This document shows, one piece after another, positions 1-8,319 of a stretch of 64,000 nt of DNA. A model generated the notes under the pieces. It was not told where the DNA came from. It ran no database searches and worked only from the letters and a program-made list of their open reading frames with translations. The position numbers and the translations under genes were made by a program. How positions within the stretch are numbered: position 1 is the first letter of the stretch; each line of letters begins with the position of its first letter. Origin of the DNA: Gluconacetobacter diazotrophicus PA1 5 (GTDB lineage: Bacteria; Pseudomonadota; Alphaproteobacteria; Acetobacterales; Acetobacteraceae); contig NC_010125.1 of assembly GCF_000067045.1 (NCBI RefSeq), positions 2,718,001 through 2,782,000 on the forward strand, written 5' to 3'.

Positions 1-914
1 TCGCGGGTGATCAGCTTGGGCATGATCAACTGGACCGTGCCGCGTTTCAGCTTGTCGTCCAGCAGGTCCTGCCCGGCAATGACGGCATCGATGCCCATCT
101 GGTACGGGTCCTGGCTGGACGATGCAAGGACCGACGACGTCTTGTCCTTCAGCGCCGTCACGATATCCGGCGCGCCGTCCACCGAGGTGATGACGATGCC
201 CGACCGATGCGCCTGCCGGGCCGCGAGGTCGCTGCCGATGGCCTGCGGGTCGTTGATGGTGAACACGCCGGCCAGGTCGGGAAAGCGCACGACATAGCCC
301 TGCATGACGGCGAATCCGGCATCGCGCGAGCCCTGGCCGTTCTGGTCGTCGGTCACGATCGTAATGCCGGGGCTCTTGGCCAGTGCTTCCTTGCAGCCTT
401 TGACGCGGTCGAGGACCGAGGACACCTGCGGGCCGTTCTGGATCGCGACGTTGCCCTTGCCGCCGATCTTCTGCGCCAGGTATTCGCAGGACAGGCGCCC
501 CGCCGCCACGTTGTCGGTCTGGACGACCGCGTCGGCGCCGGCCGCGCCCACGTCCACCACCACCACCACGGCGCCCGCTTTCTGCGCGCGCTTGATGGCC
601 GGCAGGATGGCCTGCGGATCGACCGCGTTGATCAGCAGGAGATTGTCCCCCGATGCGATGAAATTATCGATCTGCGAGAACTGCTTGTTCAAATCGTAGT
701 CGGCCGAAACCGATGTGATGCGCGCGTTCGGCGCGACCTTCGCCGCCTCGGCGGTGACGCCCTTGACCAGCGCCACGAAATAGGGGTTGCCCAATGTGCC
801 CAGCGAAACGCCGATGCCGGTGATCGGCTTGGCCTGGGCCGCAGTCACAGCCAGAGAGGGCGCGGCCAGCGAGAGTACAGCCAGGCCGGCGAGAAGGACG
901 GATTTGAACGTCAT
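1..914 (-). CDS. Sugar ABC transporter periplasmic binding protein (partial)
   Basis: The gene reads on the minus strand from an ATG at 914 and runs off the left edge of the window, giving about 304 residues. The N-terminus is a Sec signal peptide (MTFKSVLLAGLAVLSLAAP..., cleavage near AQA-KP). After it comes the ribose/galactose-type binding fold of Peripla_BP_4, with GVSLGTLGNPYFVALVKG at the mature start, DNVAAGRLSCEYLAQ in the middle and TSVDGAPDIVTALK near the visible end. It should bind a sugar in the periplasm and deliver it to the permease and ATPase encoded just upstream (964-3627). The gene order ATPase, permease, binding protein is the reverse of the more usual order. The substrate cannot be told from sequence; pentose or hexose are both possible. 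Confidence 0.88.
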   Translation of the reverse strand, partial: MTFKSVLLAGLAVLSLAAPSLAVTAAQAKPITGIGVSLGTLGNPYFVALVKGVTAEAAKVAPNARITSVSADYDLNKQFSQIDNFIASGDNLLLINAVDPQAILPAIKRAQKAGAVVVVVDVGAAGADAVVQTDNVAAGRLSCEYLAQKIGGKGNVAIQNGPQVSSVLDRVKGCKEALAKSPGITIVTDDQNGQGSRDAGFAVMQGYVVRFPDLAGVFTINDPQAIGSDLAARQAHRSGIVITSVDGAPDIVTALKDKTSSVLASSSQDPYQMGIDAVIAGQDLLDDKLKRGTVQLIMPKLITR

Positions 915-963
915 GTTGACAGGTCCGATGAGGGGGGGAAGGAAAAGTGGGAGGACGCCGCGA

Positions 964-1983
964 TCAGGTGCGCGCGGCGGGCTGGCGGAAGCGGTCGAGC
1001 GCCACGGCGACGATGATGACCAGGCCCTTGATGATGAACTGCCAGATGTCGGACACCCCGATCAGGATCAGTCCGTTGGACAGCACCGCGATCATCAGGC
1101 CGCCGACCAGCGTGCCCCAGACCGAGCCGATGCCGCCGACGAAGGACGTCCCGCCCAGGATTACCGCCGCGATGGCGTCCAGTTCGTAGGACTGGCCCAG
1201 TTGCAGCCCGTTGGCGGCATAGAGGCGGGCCGAGGACATGACGCCGCCCAGCCCCGCCAGCAGGCCGGACAGCGCATAGACGAACATCAGCACGGCCGGC
1301 ACGTTGATACCCGCCAGGCGCGCGGCGGCGGGGTTGCCGCCCACCGCATAGATATGCACGCCCAGCACGGTGCGCCGCAGCACGAACCAGCAGGTGACGA
1401 CGACGACCAGTGCGATGACGGCAAGCCAGGGAATGACCAGCGTGGAGGTGACGGGAATGCCGTCATTGCCGATCCAGGCATAGGACAGAGACGGGTTGAA
1501 GATGGTGCGGTCCGCCCCCATCAGCCGCGCCAGCCCGCGCACGGCGGTCAGGGTGCCGAGGGTGACGATGAAGGGCGGAATCTTCAGCCCCGCGATCAGC
1601 GACCCGTTGAACAGGCCGACCAGCAACCCGGCGGCAAGGCAGGTCGGGATCGCCAGCCAGCCCAGGCCCGGCACCAGCGAGACCATCAGCCCGCCCATGG
1701 CCGAGAATGCCAGGGTCGAGCCCACGGACAGGTCGATGCCGCCCGTCAGGATGACGAAGGTCATCCCGGCCGACAGCACGATATTGATCGCGGCCTGCTG
1801 GGCGACGATCGACAGGTTCTGGCCGCTGAGGAAGCGGTGGCCGCCAAAGACGTGGAAACAGATGGCCAGCAGGACCAGGACCGGCAGCATGCCGGCCGCC
1901 TGCATGGCGCTGCGAAGCCGTTCGGACGCGCGGACGGCCGAGATGTCGGCGGGGCCGACAGGGGGGACGAGTGTGTTGGGCAT
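964..1983 (-). CDS. Sugar ABC transporter permease, RbsC/AraH type
   Basis: This 339-residue hydrophobic protein belongs to the BPD_transp_2 family of inner-membrane permeases for ribose-type importers. It starts with a short cytoplasmic tail and then about 8-10 membrane segments. Family hallmarks are visible: MTFVILTGGIDLSVGS, the GGTSFVGGIGSVWGTLVGG loop that contacts the ATPase, and YAVGGNPAAARLAGINV. It lies 12 bp after the double-domain ATPase (1996-3627) and 49 bp before the binding protein (ends at 914), so the three form one operon. Its length fits the family. The substrate is unknown. Confidence 0.9.
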   Translation of the reverse strand: MPNTLVPPVGPADISAVRASERLRSAMQAAGMLPVLVLLAICFHVFGGHRFLSGQNLSIVAQQAAINIVLSAGMTFVILTGGIDLSVGSTLAFSAMGGLMVSLVPGLGWLAIPTCLAAGLLVGLFNGSLIAGLKIPPFIVTLGTLTAVRGLARLMGADRTIFNPSLSYAWIGNDGIPVTSTLVIPWLAVIALVVVVTCWFVLRRTVLGVHIYAVGGNPAAARLAGINVPAVLMFVYALSGLLAGLGGVMSSARLYAANGLQLGQSYELDAIAAVILGGTSFVGGIGSVWGTLVGGLMIAVLSNGLILIGVSDIWQFIIKGLVIIVAVALDRFRQPAART

Positions 1984-1995
1984 GTCTGGGGTTCC

Positions 1996-3627
1996 TCAGG
2001 CCGCTATGCCGGCGGCATAGGCCATGATGGCTTCCTGGCTGATGTCGGGGCTTTCGGGGCCGCCGACCTCGCCCGTGATGACGCCTTCGCGCATCACCAG
2101 CACGCGGTCGCAGATGCCCACGATTTCGGGCATCTCGCTGGAAATCACGATGATGCCCAGCCCCTTGGCCGCGAGTTCGCCGATGATGCGGTAGATTTCC
2201 GATTTCGCGCCGATATCGACGCCGCGCGTCGGCTCGTCCAGGATCAGCACCTTGGGGCCCGTTTCCAGCAGCCGGCCCAGCAGGACCTTCTGCTGGTTGC
2301 CCCCCGACAGGCCGCCGACCGACACCAGCGTGCTGGCGGCGCGAACCTTGAGCATCGAAAACGCGTTCGCCGCCCGCGACCGCCCGCGTTTTCCATCCAG
2401 CACGCCGCCATGGGCGTCGCGCCCGATGACGCCGATATTGAGGTTGCCGCCGCAGGACATGTCCAGGAACAGGCCCAGCGCCTTGCGGTCCTCGGTCAGG
2501 TAGGCGATGCCCGCATCCAGCGCCTCGCGCGGCGAGCGGATTTCGATCGTCCGCCCATCCAGCCTGATCCGCCCGCTGAGATGCGGGTCGGCACCGAAGA
2601 TCAGCCGCGCGAGTTCGGTGCGCCCGGCCCCCACCAGCCCCGCGATGCCCAGCACCTCGCCGTGATGGAGGGTGAAGCTGCTGGGGTGCACGCGGCTGCC
2701 GTCCGTCAGGCCGTCGACTTCCAGCACCGGCGCACCCGGTTCATGCCGGACCCCACGCTGCTTGACGTAGAAGCCGGACAGGTCGCGGCCGACCATCATC
2801 CGCACGATGGACGCCGAGCTGATCTCCTGCCGCTCCAGCGTACCGACATAGGTACCGTCCCGCAGCACCGCCACGCGATCGGCCAGTTCGTCGATTTCCG
2901 CCATGCGGTGGCTGATATAGATCAGCGCGATGCCCTCGGCGCGCAACTGGCGGATCAGCGCGAACAGCCGGTCGGTCTCGCGGGCCGACAGCGCGGTCGT
3001 GGGTTCGTCCAGCACCAGGATGCGGGCGTGGCGATGCAGCGCACGCGCGATCTCGACAAGCTGCTGTTCGGCGACCGACAGGGTGGCGACCAGGGTTTCG
3101 GGCCGGAAGGGGGTGCCCAGCCGTTCCAGCAGCGGCCGGCAGGCCTCGTTCATCGCGGCGCGGTCGATCAGGCCCGCCCGGCCGAGTTCCGAACCCAGAT
3201 GGATGTTTTCCGCCACCGTCAGGTTCGGCGCCAGCGCCAGTTCCTGGTAGATGATGGCGATGCCGGCCGCGCGCGCCGCCGCCGGCGTGCCGATCCTGAC
3301 CGGCTGCCCGTCGATCCGGATCTCGCCCCCCGCATCGGCGACATAGGCGCCGGACAGGATCTTCATCAGCGTGGACTTCCCCGCGCCGTTTTCGCCCATC
3401 AGGGCCAGGACCTCACCGGCATAGGCCGAGAGCTGCACGCCCTGCAGCGCCTTGACGCCTGGAAAACTTTTGGAAATTCCGAACATTTCCAGGACAGGCC
3501 TGGCAGAATGATGACCTTCCGCGGGCGCGGCGCGGTCAGCCGCGTTGGGCTGAGACGTTTCTGGGTTCATTATCACACCATTTTTTTGAGCCGGGGGGCG
3601 GCTCTTCTTTTTTGAGGTATTCGCCAT
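1996..3627 (-). CDS. Sugar ABC transporter ATP-binding protein, RbsA/AraG type
   Basis: This is a 543-residue double ATPase that energises the ribose-type importer. The first nucleotide-binding domain has a normal Walker A (GENGAGKST) and signature [15 protein letters not shown]. The second has the degenerate Walker A typical of RbsA (GLVGAGRTE) and a signature [15 protein letters not shown]. The start is uncertain: an in-frame ATG at 3570 (MNPETSQPN...) would remove 19 residues, and neither start has a strong ribosome site. The 40 or so residues before the domain are poorly conserved. It is the first gene of the minus-strand operon, divergent from the binding protein at 3992. Confidence 0.9.
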   Translation of the reverse strand: MANTSKKKSRPPAQKNGVIMNPETSQPNAADRAAPAEGHHSARPVLEMFGISKSFPGVKALQGVQLSAYAGEVLALMGENGAGKSTLMKILSGAYVADAGGEIRIDGQPVRIGTPAAARAAGIAIIYQELALAPNLTVAENIHLGSELGRAGLIDRAAMNEACRPLLERLGTPFRPETLVATLSVAEQQLVEIARALHRHARILVLDEPTTALSARETDRLFALIRQLRAEGIALIYISHRMAEIDELADRVAVLRDGTYVGTLERQEISSASIVRMMVGRDLSGFYVKQRGVRHEPGAPVLEVDGLTDGSRVHPSSFTLHHGEVLGIAGLVGAGRTELARLIFGADPHLSGRIRLDGRTIEIRSPREALDAGIAYLTEDRKALGLFLDMSCGGNLNIGVIGRDAHGGVLDGKRGRSRAANAFSMLKVRAASTLVSVGGLSGGNQQKVLLGRLLETGPKVLILDEPTRGVDIGAKSEIYRIIGELAAKGLGIIVISSEMPEIVGICDRVLVMREGVITGEVGGPESPDISQEAIMAYAAGIAA

Positions 3628-3991
3628 ACCTGAACGCTATTAGAACATGACCGGTCATCGGCCGCGTTTCATTTTCGCGTGTATGCCCGACGGCCGCGAC
3701 CGAGGTGATTTCGACGGATGAGGAAGCGGCGCAAAGAGCAGGCCCGAGATTCGGGAGTCCGGGACCGGAAACTGTTCGTCGGATGGCAAGTTGCGGTCCC
3801 CGGCGCCTCTCGCATTTTATTGATTGGCCGGCACCATCGAAACGTCTGGTTTCTTCGCCCCGGCCAGCGTTAGCGGAGGGCGATCGTCCGGCATCAGGCG
3901 GGAAGCCGGCCGGGCATCCTTTCCGGACGATTCGTCGACCCCGGATACCGAAAAGCAAGATCGCCGGCAAAAGGCGACCCTGGAGGACACG
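3628..3991. promoter_or_regulatory. Divergent intergenic region with a 12-bp palindrome
   Basis: These 364 bp separate two divergent sugar transporter operons and hold no credible gene. A perfect palindrome ATGACCGGTCAT lies at 3647-3658, about 20 bp upstream of the minus-strand ATPase start, and is a candidate operator. A good ribosome site (GGAGG, 3983-3987 region) precedes the plus-strand start at 3992. No sugar regulator gene is adjacent. Confidence 0.45.
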
Positions 3992-5056
3992 ATGTGGAAC
4001 AGGCCTTTCACGGCGGCGCAATCCGGCGTCGGCCGGCGCGGAATCATGCAGACCGCCGCCCTTGGCGCCTCGATGGCGGCGCTGGGCGGCATCCGGCGCG
4101 CCGCCGCTGAAACCGTCAGCCATCCCCGATTCCGTCTGGTTTTCGTCAACCATGTCACGACCAATCCGTTTTTCACGGCGACACAGTATGGACTGCGCGA
4201 CGCGGCGGCCCTGGTCGGGGCGGATACCCAGTGGACGGGGTCGGAAAACAGCATCGCGGCCGAGATGATCACCGCGATCAATGCCGCCATCGCCGCCAAG
4301 GCCAGCGCGATCGCCGTCTGCCTGGTCGATCCGCATGCCTTCAACGATCCGGTCGAACGCGCGCTGGCCGCCGGAATCCCGGTCTTCGCCTATAACGCGG
4401 ACGCGCCGGCGGGGTCGGGCAACAAGCGCCTGGCCTATATCGGGCAGGATCTGTTCAAGGCCGGGCAAATGATGGGCCAGCGGATTCTCGACCTGGTGCC
4501 CGGCGGGCGCGTGGCGCTGATGATCGCGACACCCGGGCAGTTGAACATCCAGCCGCGTATCGACGGCGCGCAGGACATGCTGCGCAAGAGCGGCCGGTCG
4601 TACCAGATCGACATCGTCGCGACGGGCGCCACGGTGAACGAGGAACTGTCCAAGGTGAAGGCCTATTACCTGGGCCATTCGGACGTGAAGGGAATGTTCG
4701 CCGTCGATGGCGGCACCACGCAGTCCGTCGCCGACACGATGGCGCAGTACGGCCTGGCCGCCAAGGGCGTGCGGGGCGGCGGCTTCGACCTGCTGCCGCG
4801 CACGCTGCGCCTGATCAATGACGGGCACCTGGATTTCACCATCGACCAGCAACCCTATCTGCAGGGCTACTACACGGTCATGGAAATGTACACCTACCTG
4901 ATGTCCGGGGGCCTGGTGGGACCGGCGGAAATCAATACCGGCCTGAAATTCGTGACCAAAGGGGATGTGGCGCCATACCTGGCGACCAAGAGCCGCTACG
5001 AGGGCAGTTCGAGCGAGGCGCAGTTCATCCCGCGCTCCGGCCCGATCCAGTCCTAG
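3992..5056 (+). CDS. Sugar ABC transporter periplasmic binding protein with Tat-like signal
   Basis: This 354-residue protein is a Peripla_BP_4 sugar-binding protein. The ATG at 3992 was chosen over the longer frame from 3824 because it has a GGAGG site six to ten bases upstream and begins the signal sequence. The signal carries a twin arginine (GRRGIMQTAALGA) and ends near RRAAA, so export may be Tat-dependent. The mature part begins FRLVFVNHVTTNPFFTATQYGL, followed by a ligand-domain FAVDGGTTQSVADTM region. It is the first gene of the operon continuing at 6499 (permease), 7458 (ATPase) and 8320 (kinase). An IS701-family element now separates it from them. Its TAG stop lies inside the element's CTAG target duplication, so the coding region is intact. 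Confidence 0.88.
   Translation: MWNRPFTAAQSGVGRRGIMQTAALGASMAALGGIRRAAAETVSHPRFRLVFVNHVTTNPFFTATQYGLRDAAALVGADTQWTGSENSIAAEMITAINAAIAAKASAIAVCLVDPHAFNDPVERALAAGIPVFAYNADAPAGSGNKRLAYIGQDLFKAGQMMGQRILDLVPGGRVALMIATPGQLNIQPRIDGAQDMLRKSGRSYQIDIVATGATVNEELSKVKAYYLGHSDVKGMFAVDGGTTQSVADTMAQYGLAAKGVRGGGFDLLPRTLRLINDGHLDFTIDQQPYLQGYYTVMEMYTYLMSGGLVGPAEINTGLKFVTKGDVAPYLATKSRYEGSSSEAQFIPRSGPIQS
5053..5056. repeat. IS701 target site duplication, left copy (CTAG)
   Basis: The direct repeat CTAG here is matched at 6468-6471. The TAG stop codon of the upstream binding-protein gene is the last three bases of this copy. Removing the element and one copy restores an uninterrupted junction ending in the same TAG, followed by the permease leader. 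Confidence 0.9.
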
Positions 5057-6467
5057 CACTACAGTTGCGTTTTTCTGAGAGTTCTGAATCTATGGGTAAC
5101 CATGATTCTGAACGAGATGAATAGCGCAGCTTCGGTCGAGGATGTTCTGGCTCTGACGCTGGAGGCGCTGCGGGACGCCAAGGAGCGAATGCGCCCGGTA
5201 TTCGGCCAGGAGCGGGTGGCGGCATCGGCAGGCCGGTTTCTGGAAACACTACTGGGCAACGAGCCGCGCAAGACCGGCTGGATGCGGGCTGAAGCTGCGG
5301 GCGATCCGGGGCCATGGCGACAGCAGGCCCTGCTTGGACGCGGGCATTGGGACGCCGATGCATTGCGGGACGTCGTGCGCGATCATGTTGTCGAGCATCT
5401 GGGGGATGCCGACGCGGTACTGGTGGTCGACGAGACTGGTTTCCTCAAGAAGGGCTCTGCATCATGCGGAGTGGGACGGCAATATACCGGGTCTGCCGGC
5501 AAGATCACGAATTGCCAGATTGGCGTGTTCGCAGCCTATGTCTCTGACAAGGGGCATGCTTTTCTCGACCGGGCTTTGTATCTGCCGAAAGCCTGGACTG
5601 AAAAGCCTGAGCGGTTGGCGGCGGCCCATGTGCCGGGCGATGTCACGTTTGCCAGCAAACCGTCCCTGGCCACCGCGATGATCGGCCGGGCGCTTGCGGC
5701 CGATGTGCCGTTCCGGTGGGTGGCTGGCGACAGCGTCTATGGCGTCAGTGAACTGGAAATGGCTTTGCGCCGCGCAGGCAAAGGCTTCGTCCTTGGCGTC
5801 AACGCCAATCACTGGTTCCATTCCTGGCGTCCGGACATCCACTGGTCCGGCGAGGCGCGCGAAATCATCAAGACCCTGCCGGACGAGACCTGGGTCCGCT
5901 GTTCCGCCGGACGCGGCACCAAGGGCGAACGACTGTATGACTGGCTGTATTGCCCGATGGCCGATCTCGAGGCCTCCGAATATTCAGGTATCTCAACCGG
6001 GATATGGACCCGTGGGCTGCTGGTCCGGCGTAATCCCTCCGATGGCGATCTGGCATATTTCACGACCTGGTGCCCTCAGGGAACACCGCTTGAGATCTTG
6101 GTGCGTGTCGAGGGCACGCGCTGGCGAATCGAGGAAGGGTTCGAGACCGCCAAGAACGAATTCGGACTCGACCATAATGAAACCCGTTCCTGGCATGGCT
6201 GGCACCGTCACGTCTCGTTGGTCATGCTGGCTTACGCCATGATGGCCGCTGTGCGGTCCCAGGCCAACGCCATGGCGCTCAAAAAAAGCCAGTTGCACAA
6301 ACGCGGCCGCTCATCCGCTGGTCAATCCAGGAAATCCGCCGCCTCGCCGTGAAAATTACCCGAAGCCGCGCCTCCATCGAGCATATCCTCCGATGGTCGT
6401 TCTTTCGACGTGCTCATCAGGCCGCAGCATACCTCTCGCGCCTCAGGGCAAAAACGCAACTGTAGTG
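5057..6467 (+). mobile_element. IS701-family insertion sequence, complete
   Basis: This 1411-bp element has perfect 18-bp terminal inverted repeats (CACTACAGTTGCGTTTTT at 5057-5074 and its complement at 6450-6467). A 4-bp direct repeat CTAG flanks it at 5053-5056 and 6468-6471. The CTAG duplication matches the YTAR target known for the IS701 family and agrees with the transposase. It sits between the binding-protein gene and the permease gene of one sugar transporter operon. The intact ends and target duplication suggest a recent insertion. Confidence 0.95.
5102..6352 (+). CDS. IS701-family DDE transposase
   Basis: This 416-residue transposase fills most of the element. Family blocks are clear: the first aspartate in VLVVDETGFLKKGSAS, followed by VGRQYTGSAGKITNCQIGVF; the second aspartate in WVAGDSVYGVSELE; and the glutamate region RWRIEEGFETAKNEFGLDHNE. 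The C-terminal block WHRHVSLVMLAYAMMAAV is also normal, and no frameshift or early stop is seen. The start ATG is at 5102, 45 bp inside the left end. The enzyme would cut and paste the element at YTAR targets. It looks functional. Confidence 0.95.
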   Translation: MILNEMNSAASVEDVLALTLEALRDAKERMRPVFGQERVAASAGRFLETLLGNEPRKTGWMRAEAAGDPGPWRQQALLGRGHWDADALRDVVRDHVVEHLGDADAVLVVDETGFLKKGSASCGVGRQYTGSAGKITNCQIGVFAAYVSDKGHAFLDRALYLPKAWTEKPERLAAAHVPGDVTFASKPSLATAMIGRALAADVPFRWVAGDSVYGVSELEMALRRAGKGFVLGVNANHWFHSWRPDIHWSGEAREIIKTLPDETWVRCSAGRGTKGERLYDWLYCPMADLEASEYSGISTGIWTRGLLVRRNPSDGDLAYFTTWCPQGTPLEILVRVEGTRWRIEEGFETAKNEFGLDHNETRSWHGWHRHVSLVMLAYAMMAAVRSQANAMALKKSQLHKRGRSSAGQSRKSAASP

Positions 6468-6498
6468 CTAGGATAGAATACAGCAAGGATGCGGTCTC

Positions 6499-7461
6499 AT
6501 GACGAGAACCATCACCGGCATGCTGAGATGGCGTGAACTGAGCGTCATTGTCGTGGCTGTCGTCCTGGCGGTCTATTTCCAGATCGCCAACGCCAACTTC
6601 CTGTTTTCCAACGCCAGCCTGCAGAACCTGTCGCAGTTCATCGCCCCGGTCGCCATCATTGCCTGCGGCGAGGTGATGCTGATGATCGGGGGCGAGATCG
6701 ATCTTTCGGCCGGCATGGTCTACGCCCTGGCCCCCTTCGTGATGTATTTCCTGGCCCGGGCCGGCCTGCCCTATCCGCTGGCCATCGGGGGCGCGCTGCT
6801 GGGCGCGGCCACGATCGGCGCGGTCAACGGCTTCGTGACCGTGATGCTGGGCGTGCCCTCCTTCGTCACCACGCTGGGCACGCTGTTCCTGCTGAACGGG
6901 CTGACGCTGACGATTTCCAACGGCACGCCGGTCGATATCGAGGCCAGCCGCACGCTCTCCTTCCTGATGGGACGGGGTGGCTATGCGGAATTCCTCTGGG
7001 CGGTGCTGGTCGTGCTGGTCATGCATTTCATGCTGCGCAACACGCGCTGGGGGCTGCATACGGTGGCGGCCGGGGCGAACCCCATCGGGGCCAGCGAGGC
7101 CGGCATTCGCATCCGGTCGCTGAAGATCGTCAACTTCGTCCTGTGCGGCGCGCTGGCCGGCCTGACCGGGATTCTGGAAGCCTTCCGGATTTCGTCGATC
7201 GATCCCACGGCCGGGGGCACGCATATCATGTTCCTGGCCGTGGCGGCGGCGGTCATCGGGGGCACGCCGCTGGCCGGCGGGTCGGGCACCATCGCGGGGG
7301 CGATGATCGGGGCCATGGTGCTGGGCATCCTCAATGACGGGTTCACCCTGATCGGGATCAACGCCTTTACCTTCGACCTGATCCTGGGCGGGGCCATCCT
7401 GGTGGCCATGCTCTGCAATATCCTCATAGGCCGGTATCGGCGCGGGATCGCGGTATCATGA
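6499..7461 (+). CDS. Sugar ABC transporter permease, RbsC/FrcC type
   Basis: This 320-residue integral membrane protein of the BPD_transp_2 family forms the channel of the importer whose binding protein is at 3992. Seen directly: MLMIGGEIDLSAGMVYALAPF, GVPSFVTTLGTLFLLNGL, and GGTPLAGGSGTIAGAMIGAMV, which contacts the ATPase. It lies 27 bp past the IS701 target duplication, and without the element it would follow the binding-protein stop by about the same distance. Its stop overlaps the start of the ATPase by 4 bp (ATGA), a sign of translational coupling. The IS may reduce its transcription. Confidence 0.9.
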   Translation: MTRTITGMLRWRELSVIVVAVVLAVYFQIANANFLFSNASLQNLSQFIAPVAIIACGEVMLMIGGEIDLSAGMVYALAPFVMYFLARAGLPYPLAIGGALLGAATIGAVNGFVTVMLGVPSFVTTLGTLFLLNGLTLTISNGTPVDIEASRTLSFLMGRGGYAEFLWAVLVVLVMHFMLRNTRWGLHTVAAGANPIGASEAGIRIRSLKIVNFVLCGALAGLTGILEAFRISSIDPTAGGTHIMFLAVAAAVIGGTPLAGGSGTIAGAMIGAMVLGILNDGFTLIGINAFTFDLILGGAILVAMLCNILIGRYRRGIAVS

Positions 7462-8243
7462 CCGACACACCGACCGCCGGCGCCGAGATGCTGCGCGCCG
7501 AAAACATCGTCAAGAGGTTCGGCCCCGTCACGGCGCTGAACGGGGTGTCGCTGCGCCTGCGATGCGGCGAGATCCTGGGCATCCTGGGCGACAACGGCGC
7601 CGGCAAATCGACGCTGATGAAGATCCTGACCGGCTACCAGCCCCAGACATCGGGCAAACTGTTCGTCGACGGGGTCGAGACCACGCTGCGTTCGGTCGAT
7701 CATGCGCGCGCGCTGGGTATCGAATGCGTCTATCAGGACCTGGCGCTGGCGAATTCGCTGTCGATCTACCACAACATCTTCCTGAATCGCGAAATACTCT
7801 ATCCCGGACTGCATATTCTCAATAATCGCGCCATGCGGCGCGAGGCCGTCCGGTGCCTGGAGGAAATCGGCGTCTCCGTTCCCTCGGTCGAGGCCGAGGT
7901 CGGCTCGCTGTCCGGCGGGCAGCGCCAGGCGATCGCGATCGCCCGCGCGGTGCAGGGCAAGGCGCGCATCCTGCTGCTGGACGAACCCCTGGCGGCGATG
8001 GGCGCGCGCGAGGCGGCCCTGATCATCGACCTGATCCTGCGGCTGAAGGCGGAAGGCGACATGTCGATCATCATGATCATGCATAATTACGCCCAGACGC
8101 TGGATATCGCGGACCGCATCATGCTGATGCAGCACGGCCAGGTGACGTATGAAAACGACGCACGCGCGACCTCGGTGCCGGAACTGATGACGATCGTGCG
8201 GCGGGAATACCAGAATTTCCAGGTCCATAGGCAAAGCGCATGA
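7458..8243 (+). CDS. Sugar ABC transporter ATP-binding protein, single domain (FrcA-like)
   Basis: This 261-residue ATPase has Walker A GDNGAGKST, Q-loop region YQDLALANSLS, signature LSGGQRQAIAIARAV, and Walker B ILLLDEPLAAMG with the switch histidine in IMIMHN. Unlike RbsA-type ATPases (about 500 residues, two domains) it has only one nucleotide-binding domain, as in the fructose importer FrcBCA of rhizobia. It presumably works as a homodimer with the permease at 6499. It overlaps that gene by 4 bp and is followed after 76 bp by the sugar kinase. Confidence 0.9.
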   Translation: MTDTPTAGAEMLRAENIVKRFGPVTALNGVSLRLRCGEILGILGDNGAGKSTLMKILTGYQPQTSGKLFVDGVETTLRSVDHARALGIECVYQDLALANSLSIYHNIFLNREILYPGLHILNNRAMRREAVRCLEEIGVSVPSVEAEVGSLSGGQRQAIAIARAVQGKARILLLDEPLAAMGAREAALIIDLILRLKAEGDMSIIMIMHNYAQTLDIADRIMLMQHGQVTYENDARATSVPELMTIVRREYQNFQVHRQSA

Positions 8244-8319
8244 TCCGAAGCGACGCCCCCGAAAATCACTCTACCGTGACGGCCGGCCCCGTTGCGAGCG
8301 GCCCTGACTACGGATAGGC

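Noticed and set aside
787..3615. Long plus-strand open frame of 942 codons across the first transporter operon
   Set aside because: It is the antisense shadow of the permease and ATPase genes; the composition is histidine/arginine/glutamine-rich with no family match, as expected for GC-rich antisense frames.
6353..6449. A second gene in the IS701 element
   Set aside because: The 97 bp after the transposase hold no frame with family features; it is the element's end.
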